DNA of 13,710 nucleotides from Bacteroidales bacterium (GTDB lineage: Bacteria; Bacteroidota; Bacteroidia; Bacteroidales; WCHB1-69). Positions 6,354 through 12,731 of this stretch are shown here, one piece after another. Below the pieces are notes generated by a model. The model made no database searches. It was not told where the DNA came from and saw nothing but the letters and a program-made list of their open reading frames with translations. The translations under genes were made by a program, and so were the position numbers. Within the stretch, counting starts at the first letter, position 1, and each line of letters begins with the position of its first letter. The DNA lies in NCBI GenBank assembly GCA_028684405.1, contig JAQUGA010000046.1:1-13710 (forward strand). The letters are read 5' to 3'.

Positions 6354-8972
6354 TTAATTATCTTTGTTTTCAGTGTTTTCATCTTCGTCTGCATCTTCTT
6401 CTGAATTTTCTTCTACTTCATCAACTTCGTCAATCTCCTCTTCTAATTCGTCATCCGTTTCAAGCATTGTTGTTTCATCAATTTCGTCGCCTTCATCTGC
6501 TATTTTCATATATTCTACCTCTTCTTCCTCTTCAACCGGTACGATGGCAACCGCTGCAATAGCGTCTTTTTTCAAATTAATCAAACGAACTCCTTGAGTA
6601 GCTCTTCCCATCACTCTAATATCCGACATTTTGATTCGAATCATAATACCAGATTCATTTGTGATTAGAAGATCGTCAAAATCAGTAACGTTTTTAATGG
6701 CCACTAATTGTCCCGTTTTTTCGGTTACATTCATGGCTTTAACGCCTTTACCACCGCGATTTGTTTCGCGGTAATCAACAACTGGCGAACGTTTTCCATA
6801 TCCATTATCAGAAACTACAAGAACGGTGCTATCTAAATCATCTACACAAATCATGCCGACAACATAATCTTTATCATCGGCTAGCTTGATTCCTTTTACT
6901 CCAGAAGCATTTCTCCCCATCGGGCGAACCAATCTCTCGTTAAAACGAATCGCCCTACCCGACCTTGCAGCAATCATTATTTCGTGACTTCCAGATGTCA
7001 AACGAGCTTCCAATAAATTATCATCTTCGCGAATAGTAATAGCATTAATTCCATTTTGACGTGGTCTGGAATATGCTTCTAAAGATGTTTTTTTAATAAT
7101 TCCATTCTTCGAGCAAAGGATTACGTAATTGTTGTTAATATACTCTTCATCAGTCAAGTTGAGTACATTTACAACTGCTTTTACTTTATCATCTGGCTCG
7201 ATATTAATCATATTTTGAATGGCTCTGCCTTTGGTTGTTTTGGTTCCTTCTGGAATTTCAAAAACTCGAAGCCAATAACATTTTCCTTTCTCGGTAAAGA
7301 AGAGTAAGTAGTTGTGATTGGTGGCAATATGCAAATATTCAATAAAGTCGTCCGTACGAGTACTGCTTCCTTTAGAGCCTTTTCCTCCTCTATTTTGAAC
7401 TTTATATTCGGTTAGTGGCGTACGTTTAATGTATCCCAATCGCGACATGGTAATAACCACAGCTTCGTCGGCAATCGTATCTTCAATTCTGAAATCAGCG
7501 GCTGTATACTCTATGATTGATTTTGGAGCGTCACCATATTTATTTTTAATTTCGGTAAGCTCCTGTTTAATTAATTCCATTCTCATTGCTTCGTCGGCCA
7601 AAAGCGAATTTAGATAATTAATAAGTTTCATCAATTCATCGTATTCATTTTGAAGTTTTTCTCTCTCCAAAGCTACCAGTTGGCGAAGTCTCATTTCGAC
7701 AATGGCACGGGATTGGATTTCGGACAAATCGAAACGAGCCATTAAATTGTTTCGGGCTTCTTCTACTGTTTTAGATTCTCTAATAATTTTAATCACTTCA
7801 TCAATATGATCCAGTGCTATAAGCAGGCCTAGTAGGATATGTGCTCTTTTTTCTGCTTCTTTTAAATCGTATTGTGCACGACGAATCACAATTTCGTGAC
7901 GGTGTTCTACGTAATATACAATTAAGTCTTTCAGGTTGAGCGTCATCGGACGTCCTTTTACCAGAGCCACATTGTTGACACTGAAAGAAGATTGCAAGGA
8001 TGTATATTGATATAATTTATTTAAAACGACATTGGCTACTGCGTCACGCTTTAAATCGTAAACAATGCGAAGTCCGTTTCTGTCTGATTCGTCACGAATA
8101 TCTGAAATGCCTTCAATTTTCTTGTCATTAACCAATTCGGCGGTTTTTCGAATCATCTCCGCTTTGTTGACCTGATATGGAATGGAAGTCACTACAATTT
8201 TTTCACGTCCGTTTTCATGATCTTCATTTTCAATAAGAGCTTCAGCGCGTACAACTACGCGTCCCCTACCCGTGTGAAATGCATCACGAACTCCGTCGTA
8301 TCCATAAATAATTCCGCCTGTAGGAAAATCGGGAGCTTTTATAAATTGCATCAATTCGTCAATGGTAATCTCATTGTTATCGATATATGCAATGGTACCA
8401 TCAATAACATCACTTAAGTTATGAGGAGCCATGTTTGTAGCCATTCCAACAGCAATCCCAGAAGAACCGTTAATCAGCAAATTTGGAATTTTGGCTGGCA
8501 AAACGGTGGGTTCTTCGATAGAGTCATCAAAGTTTAGCCTAAAATCTACTGTTTCTTTTTCAATGTCAAACATCATTTCTTCGGCAATTTTCTTCATTCT
8601 GGCTTCAGTATACCGCATTGCTGCGGGGCTATCACCATCGATGGATCCAAAGTTACCTTGACCATCAATAAGCGGATATCGAAGCGACCAATCTTGCGCC
8701 ATACGCACCATAGAATCATAAACAGCAGTATCTCCATGAGGGTGATATTTACCCAATACTTCCCCCACAATACGAGCTGATTTTTTATATGACTTACCGG
8801 AAACAATTCCCATGTCCCACATACCGTATAAAATGCGGCGATGAACGGGTTTTAATCCGTCTCTAACATCAGGCAGTGCCCGTGAAACAATAACCGACAT
8901 CGAGTAATCGATGTACGCTGATTTCATCTGTTTTTCGATGTTTACTCTTACAATGTTTTCTTCTTGTATCAT
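6354..8972 (-). CDS. gyrA: DNA gyrase subunit A
   Basis: GyrA cuts and rejoins DNA in the A2B2 gyrase that adds negative supercoils using ATP bound by GyrB. With the start at 8972 the protein has 872 residues, usual for the family. Residues 7-50 hold the conserved N-terminus (SMSVIVSRALPDVRDGLKPV). The catalytic tyrosine is Y121 in AAMRYTEARM. The quinolone region reads HPHGDTAVYD, with T82 and D86 at the places of E. coli S83 and D87. The C-terminal DNA-wrapping domain starts near 510 and has a GyrA box QNRGGKG at 526-532, which separates gyrase from ParC; a related NRGGKG lies near 737. The last 60 or so residues are over half Asp and Glu. An ATG at 9074 would add 34 residues unlike the family, so the ATG at 8972, preceded by AAGGGAAG, is preferred. 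It heads an operon with the TPR gene and is divergent from clpC. TAAATTCG at 9025-9018 (minus) is a one-mismatch -7 candidate. Confidence 0.97.
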   Translation of the reverse strand: MIQEENIVRVNIEKQMKSAYIDYSMSVIVSRALPDVRDGLKPVHRRILYGMWDMGIVSGKSYKKSARIVGEVLGKYHPHGDTAVYDSMVRMAQDWSLRYPLIDGQGNFGSIDGDSPAAMRYTEARMKKIAEEMMFDIEKETVDFRLNFDDSIEEPTVLPAKIPNLLINGSSGIAVGMATNMAPHNLSDVIDGTIAYIDNNEITIDELMQFIKAPDFPTGGIIYGYDGVRDAFHTGRGRVVVRAEALIENEDHENGREKIVVTSIPYQVNKAEMIRKTAELVNDKKIEGISDIRDESDRNGLRIVYDLKRDAVANVVLNKLYQYTSLQSSFSVNNVALVKGRPMTLNLKDLIVYYVEHRHEIVIRRAQYDLKEAEKRAHILLGLLIALDHIDEVIKIIRESKTVEEARNNLMARFDLSEIQSRAIVEMRLRQLVALEREKLQNEYDELMKLINYLNSLLADEAMRMELIKQELTEIKNKYGDAPKSIIEYTAADFRIEDTIADEAVVITMSRLGYIKRTPLTEYKVQNRGGKGSKGSSTRTDDFIEYLHIATNHNYLLFFTEKGKCYWLRVFEIPEGTKTTKGRAIQNMINIEPDDKVKAVVNVLNLTDEEYINNNYVILCSKNGIIKKTSLEAYSRPRQNGINAITIREDDNLLEARLTSGSHEIMIAARSGRAIRFNERLVRPMGRNASGVKGIKLADDKDYVVGMICVDDLDSTVLVVSDNGYGKRSPVVDYRETNRGGKGVKAMNVTEKTGQLVAIKNVTDFDDLLITNESGIMIRIKMSDIRVMGRATQGVRLINLKKDAIAAVAIVPVEEEEEVEYMKIADEGDEIDETTMLETDDELEEEIDEVDEVEENSEEDADEDENTENKDN

Positions 8973-9104
8973 AGTCTTACTTCCCTTAGCTTTTTGAAGT
9001 TGTTTTAAATGAAAGCACGAATTTACAATTTTAAAGTGAACTAAACCCGTTTTCGTGTGTTTTATTACTAACAAAAATCTGTTAAAAAAAATAAGATGAA
9101 TGAA

Positions 9105-9136
9105 TTCGTCTATTTACAAAAAAACTACTATTTTTG
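9105..9136 (+). promoter_or_regulatory. Likely Bacteroidota-type promoter of clpC
   Basis: TATTTTTG at 9129-9136 fits TAnnTTTG exactly. TTCG at 9105-9108, 20 bp upstream, is a weak match to the -33 TTTG. Transcription would begin near 9142-9144 and leave a leader of about 18 nt before the ATG at 9161. The site overlaps a TTG codon at 9134 in the clpC frame, an argument against using that TTG as the start. No HrcA CIRCE-like inverted repeat or CtsR-like direct repeat is visible nearby. Confidence 0.55.
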
Positions 9137-9160
9137 GACAATCGAATTTTTATCAATAAT

Positions 9161-11749
9161 ATGGAAGTGAAATTATCAACCCGAGCCTATGACGTTCTGA
9201 GTTTCAGCGGAGAAGAAGCGTTGCGACTAGGTAATGACTACGTAGGTGTGGAACATTTATTACTAGGAATTTTAAGAGATGCCGATTGCGGTGCTATTAA
9301 AGTCCTAAAACATTTTGAAGTCAACTTTAAAAGAGTGAAAAAAAATATCGAAACGGCCATTCGTTCCGATAATCCGCCCCTTTCGAGTTCAGATGCAAAA
9401 GATTTTATGAACAAACAACCGGTTAATAAGCAGTTGGAAAAAACCATAAAGTTTGCATTTTTACTCTCAAAAAACTATAAAAGTTCTGTTATTAAAACAG
9501 AACATTTTTTATTAGCCTTGCTCAAAGATACCGATAATATAGCAAGCATGTTTCTAGGAAAAGAAGGCATCGCATTTAATAATGTAAAAAGAATTATGGA
9601 AATTAATCTAAGTGATGAAAACAGGAACGAGGAGTTTGTCGAAGACAAAAACATCGATTCTATTGATGAAATCACCAATCAGCTTTCGAGCGATGACGAC
9701 GACATTATGGGAGGAGATTCGTACTCTTCTACTCCAAAAAAAGGAGCCGATCCAAAATCGACCACTCCTGTGTTGGATAGCTTTGGGCGCGATTTGACAA
9801 GAATGGCGGAAGACGATAAACTAGATCCCATCGTTGGACGCGACAATGAACTGGAACGAATTGCTCAAATATTAAGCAGACGTAAGAAAAATAATCCCAT
9901 TCTGATTGGTGAGCCTGGCGTTGGCAAATCTGCTATTGCCGAAGGTTTGGCCATTCGCATCGTTCAACGAAAAGTACCCCGTTCTCTTTTCAACAAACGC
10001 GTAGTAACGCTTGATTTGGCTTCTTTAGTAGCTGGAACAAAGTACCGAGGTCAATTTGAAGAACGCATGAAAGCGGTGCTTAATGAGATTGAAAAAAACA
10101 AAGATATCATCATGTTTATTGATGAAATCCATACTATTGTTGGTGCTGGAAATGCCTCCGGTTCGCTGGATGCTTCCAATATGTTTAAACCAGCTTTAGC
10201 CAGAGGCGAATTGCAATGTATTGGTGCAACTACCTTGGATGAATATCGTCAATACATTGAAAAAGATGGTGCTTTGGAACGTCGTTTTCAAAAAGTTCTT
10301 ATTGAGGCCACTTCAGAAGAAGAAACTGAACAGATTTTGCACAACATTAAAGAAAAATACGAAGATCACCATTTGGTTCGCTACGATGATGAAGCCATTA
10401 AAGCATGCATTAGCCACACCATGCGCTACATTAGCGACCGCTGTTTGCCCGACAAGGCCATTGACGCGATGGACGAAGCCGGTGCTCGGGTTCACATCAA
10501 AAATATACATGTTCCTTCCGAAATTTTGAACTTGGAAGCTCAAATAGAACTGACTCGTCAAAATAAAAATCAAGCCATCAAAAATCAAAAATTTGAGGAT
10601 GCAGCTAATTTTCGGGATGCCGAACGTAAAATTATTGAAGAACTAGAAAAAGCGAAACGTAAGTGGCTCGAAGACAATAAGGAAAACCGTCAAGTGGTGA
10701 CCGAAGAAAATGTAGCTGAAGTGGTGGCCATGATGACCGGAATTCCCATTCAAAGGATTGCTCAAAACGAAGGCGAACGTCTGCTTAATATGGGAAAAGA
10801 GCTAGAAGCTTCCGTGATTGGACAGAATGAAGCCATTTCAAAAGTGTCAAAAGCGATTCGTAGAAATAGAGCTGGATTAAAAGATCCAAATAAACCCATT
10901 GGTTCCTTTATTTTTCTGGGACCAACAGGGGTTGGAAAAACATATTTAGCGAAAGTTTTGGCCGAATTCCTTTTTGGTTCTACGGATGCAATGATTCGGA
11001 TTGACATGAGTGAATACATTGAGAAATTTGCGGTTTCTCGCTTGGTTGGAGCGCCTCCAGGATACGTTGGGTACGAAGAAGGCGGTCAGCTTACCGAAAA
11101 AGTAAGACGCAAGCCCTACTCTATTGTTCTGCTTGATGAAATTGAAAAAGCTCATCCGGATGTTTTTCATATTTTATTGCAAGTTCTCGATGATGGTCAA
11201 CTTACAGATAGCTTAGGAAGAAAAGTTGATTTTAAAAACACCATTATCATCATGACTTCAAATATTGGCACCCGCCAACTTAAAGATTTTGGCACAGGTG
11301 TAGGTTTTCAAACCATTACTAAAACCGAGAACCAACAAAAAGACATGTCGGGAATTTTGCAAAATGCACTCAAAAAAGCATTTGCTCCTGAGTTTTTGAA
11401 CCGAATCGATGATGTTATTATTTTCAACTCTCTTGAAAGAGATGATATTCACAAAATTATCGACATCGAATTGAAACATTTATACAAACGTGTAAACAAA
11501 TTAGGCTTCCAAATTGATGTGAGTGTTGAATGCAAGGATTATCTTATTGAAAAAGGCTGGGATCCTCAATATGGAGCCAGACCACTTAAAAGAGCCATCC
11601 AAAAGTACATTGAAGACGAATTAGCGGAAGAATTAATTAAAAACAAGGATGCAGACTCTAAAATGATTTCGGTTGATTACAATAAAGAAAATGATAAAAT
11701 TATTATCAAATTTAAGAAAGAGAAAAAAACAAAATTGGTTAAAGAGTAA
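9161..11749 (+). CDS. clpC: ATP-dependent Clp protease ATP-binding subunit ClpC (AAA+ unfoldase)
   Basis: ClpC hexamers unfold proteins with ATP and feed them to ClpP in the cytoplasm. The 862-residue protein has the full class I layout. The N domain (1 to about 145) carries two Clp-N repeats, each with an EH-F/L-LLA/G-LL motif (VEHLLLGIL, TEHFLLALL). An Asp/Ser-rich linker follows to about 205. The first AAA+ module has Walker A GEPGVGKS (250-257) and Walker B with D321-E322. A UVR-type coiled-coil segment at about 460-505 (KFEDAANFRDAERK) sets ClpC apart from ClpA and ClpB. The second AAA+ module has GPTGVGKT (587-594) and D659-E660. V714-G715-F716 fits the ClpP-docking loop, so it probably works with a ClpP encoded elsewhere. 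The ATG at 9161 gives the family start MEVKLSTRAYDV; an in-frame TTG at 9134 lies inside the promoter. It is divergent from gyrA and ends at a strong terminator. All key residues are intact. Confidence 0.97.
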   Translation: MEVKLSTRAYDVLSFSGEEALRLGNDYVGVEHLLLGILRDADCGAIKVLKHFEVNFKRVKKNIETAIRSDNPPLSSSDAKDFMNKQPVNKQLEKTIKFAFLLSKNYKSSVIKTEHFLLALLKDTDNIASMFLGKEGIAFNNVKRIMEINLSDENRNEEFVEDKNIDSIDEITNQLSSDDDDIMGGDSYSSTPKKGADPKSTTPVLDSFGRDLTRMAEDDKLDPIVGRDNELERIAQILSRRKKNNPILIGEPGVGKSAIAEGLAIRIVQRKVPRSLFNKRVVTLDLASLVAGTKYRGQFEERMKAVLNEIEKNKDIIMFIDEIHTIVGAGNASGSLDASNMFKPALARGELQCIGATTLDEYRQYIEKDGALERRFQKVLIEATSEEETEQILHNIKEKYEDHHLVRYDDEAIKACISHTMRYISDRCLPDKAIDAMDEAGARVHIKNIHVPSEILNLEAQIELTRQNKNQAIKNQKFEDAANFRDAERKIIEELEKAKRKWLEDNKENRQVVTEENVAEVVAMMTGIPIQRIAQNEGERLLNMGKELEASVIGQNEAISKVSKAIRRNRAGLKDPNKPIGSFIFLGPTGVGKTYLAKVLAEFLFGSTDAMIRIDMSEYIEKFAVSRLVGAPPGYVGYEEGGQLTEKVRRKPYSIVLLDEIEKAHPDVFHILLQVLDDGQLTDSLGRKVDFKNTIIIMTSNIGTRQLKDFGTGVGFQTITKTENQQKDMSGILQNALKKAFAPEFLNRIDDVIIFNSLERDDIHKIIDIELKHLYKRVNKLGFQIDVSVECKDYLIEKGWDPQYGARPLKRAIQKYIEDELAEELIKNKDADSKMISVDYNKENDKIIIKFKKEKKTKLVKE

Positions 11750-11767
11750 GTCATAAGATTATAACTT

Positions 11768-11812
11768 AAAGCGAGCGTCTTTTTATTTTCTAAAAAAGAC
11801 GCTCGCTTTTTT
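11768..11812 (+). terminator. Strong Rho-independent terminator after clpC
   Basis: A perfect 17-bp stem pairs AAAGCGAGCGTCTTTTT (11768-11784) with its complement at 11793-11809 around an 8-nt loop, and T residues continue to 11812. It starts about 18 nt after the clpC stop. The A-rich base of the left arm means the reverse transcript also ends in T residues, but no minus-strand gene reads into it from the right. Confidence 0.92.
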
Positions 11813-11905
11813 GTTGATGATCAGTTCTCAAAAGCTGAAGTTTAAGATATGTTTGCAACAAAACAATTTCAACCAAAAACTGTTTAATTATAATAATCGG
11901 AACTT

Positions 11906-11925
11906 TTTTGAATTATAATTCAAAA
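11906..11925. repeat. 20-bp perfect palindrome just upstream of the ndk promoter
   Basis: TTTTGAATTA is followed at once by its exact reverse complement TAATTCAAAA. The palindrome ends 2 bp before the possible -33 element of ndk (11928-11931). Its place and symmetry suit an operator for a dimeric regulator, but AT-only symmetry is also the easiest kind to arise by chance, and there is no loop for an RNA hairpin terminator. The structure is certain; its role is inferred. Confidence 0.5.
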
Positions 11926-11927
11926 TG

Positions 11928-11959
11928 ATTGACTTTCTATTCTGAATAAACTATCTTTA
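11928..11959 (+). promoter_or_regulatory. Likely Bacteroidota-type promoter of ndk
   Basis: ATTG (11928-11931), a 20-bp gap and TATCTTTA (11952-11959) match the TTTG-N19-TAnnTTTG pattern with one mismatch in each box. Transcription would begin near 11966 and leave a leader of about 25 nt. An AGGAA lies about 11 nt before the ATG at 11991, far for a Shine-Dalgarno, which this phylum often does without. Confidence 0.58.
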
Positions 11960-11990
11960 CTTCAATTATTAAACAGGAAATAACAGAATT

Positions 11991-12422
11991 ATGGAAAAAG
12001 GGAAAATTACTTTTACGATGATTAAGCCTACGGCTTTTAAGAACAACTACACCGGTGATATTTTAAAAATGATATATCAGCAAAAGTTTAGAATAATTGC
12101 TTTAAAAATGATGCAATTGACCAAAGATCAGGCAGCAGCATTTTATATTGAACACAAAGAACGTCCATTTTATGGCGAATTGTGTGAGTTTATGAGTTCG
12201 GGACCCATCATAGCCGCAGTTTTGAAAAAAGAGAATGCAGTTAGGGATTATCGCCAACTTATTGGTAGCACAAATCCCAACGAAGCAGAAAAAGGAACCA
12301 TTCGTAGTGTTTTTGGATTGAGTGTTGAGCAAAATGCCGTACATGGTTCAGACAGCGATGAAAGTGCTATGCGTGAAAGTTCTTTCTTCTTTTCTGATTT
12401 GGAAATATTTTCAAATTTCTAA
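11991..12422 (+). CDS. ndk: Nucleoside diphosphate kinase
   Basis: Ndk passes the gamma phosphate of ATP to other (d)NDPs through a phosphohistidine and so balances NTP and dNTP pools in the cytoplasm. The 143-residue length is normal. The catalytic histidine is H118 in NAVHGSDS, the family signature. Other conserved parts are MIKPTA with K12, ERPFYGELCEFMSSGP (57-72), the IGSTNP block (91-96) with R88 just before it, and GTIR with R105. Position 14 is Thr where Asp or Asn is more usual (IKPDA, IKPNA); the site varies and should not abolish activity. FGLSVEQ before the active site is longer than the ADF... form of many proteobacterial enzymes. The gene is monocistronic, with its own likely promoter, a nearby palindrome and a terminator shared with tRNA-His. 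Confidence 0.97.
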   Translation: MEKGKITFTMIKPTAFKNNYTGDILKMIYQQKFRIIALKMMQLTKDQAAAFYIEHKERPFYGELCEFMSSGPIIAAVLKKENAVRDYRQLIGSTNPNEAEKGTIRSVFGLSVEQNAVHGSDSDESAMRESSFFFSDLEIFSNF

Positions 12423-12440
12423 ATTAAAAGAGATGTTGTA

Positions 12441-12480
12441 CAAATAAAAAAGCTCCTTCAAGAAGGAGCTTTTTTATTTG
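12441..12480. terminator. Perfectly symmetrical bidirectional terminator between ndk and tRNA-His
   Basis: A 19-bp arm (12441-12459) and its exact reverse complement (12462-12480) flank a 2-nt centre. The core is GCTCCTTC/GAAGGAGC with A6 on one side and T6 on the other, so transcripts from either side end in a GC hairpin plus T-run. It starts 18 nt after the ndk stop and directly abuts the 3' end of the tRNA gene. Confidence 0.93.
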
Positions 12481-12553
12481 GGTGGATGATGGGGATTGAA
12501 CCCACGACCAACGGAACCACAATCCGCTACTCTACCACTGAGCTACACCCACC
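12481..12553 (-). tRNA. tRNA-His (anticodon GTG)
   Basis: Read on the minus strand, the sequence folds into a full cloverleaf. The acceptor GTGGGTG (12552-12546) pairs with CATCCAC (12488-12482) over 7 bp including one G-T. The D arm is GCTC...GAGT and the anticodon stem is GCGGA/TCCGT. The anticodon loop TTGTGGT holds GTG, which reads histidine codons. The T arm is GTGGG-TTCAATC-CCCAT. An extra G at 12553 (G-1) can pair with C73 at 12481; this pair is the identity mark of bacterial tRNA-His and confirms the call. CCA is not encoded and must be added after transcription. The gene is alone, with a good promoter about 10 nt upstream and a shared terminator directly downstream. Confidence 0.97.
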
Positions 12554-12570
12554 GTGAATTAATTATAATG

Positions 12571-12600
12571 CAAAATTACAATTTTTTCTTATAAATCCAA
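12571..12600 (-). promoter_or_regulatory. Bacteroidota-type promoter of tRNA-His
   Basis: On the minus strand TTG (12600-12598), a 19-bp gap and TAATTTTG (12578-12571) match the Bacteroidota vegetative promoter with ideal spacing. Transcription would begin near 12564, about 10 nt before the mature tRNA end at 12553. This is the best promoter match in the window. Confidence 0.72.
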
Positions 12601-12618
12601 CTATTATTGAAAAATAAA

Positions 12619-12646
12619 TTTGGAGAGTGGTTTTTTTATAAATTTG
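12619..12646 (+). promoter_or_regulatory. Possible promoter of the glycosyltransferase gene
   Basis: TTTG (12619-12622) and TAAATTTG followed by C (12639-12646) match both consensus boxes exactly, but the gap of 16 bp is slightly short of the usual 17-23. The leader to the ATG at 12732 would be about 80 nt. Another TAAATTTG at 12615-12622 overlaps the -33 box and could itself be a -7 element. Confidence 0.42.
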
Positions 12647-12731
12647 CAATTATTATTCGTTTGTAAAAATAAATATTTTTTAGATTATAGACGAATTAAA
12701 ATATAACTCCGTTTAGCTTAAAAACTGCAAA

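Noticed and set aside
6364..6597. Serine-rich open frame on the plus strand opposite the gyrA 3' end
   Set aside because: It is the antisense image of the Asp/Glu-rich GyrA tail (GAA/GAT codons read as TTC/TCA/TCT); no promoter or family resemblance.
8973..9074. ATG at 9074 as the gyrA start
   Set aside because: The 34 extra residues have no counterpart in GyrA; ATG 8972 gives the family start.
9134..9160. TTG at 9134 as the clpC start
   Set aside because: It lies in the likely -7 box, and ATG 9161 gives the standard ClpC N-terminus.
10313..10588. Minus-strand frame inside clpC, and several similar ones at 9238-9678, 10762-11170 and 11258-11479
   Set aside because: They lie wholly opposite a strongly conserved AAA+ gene and show no domain or initiation signal.
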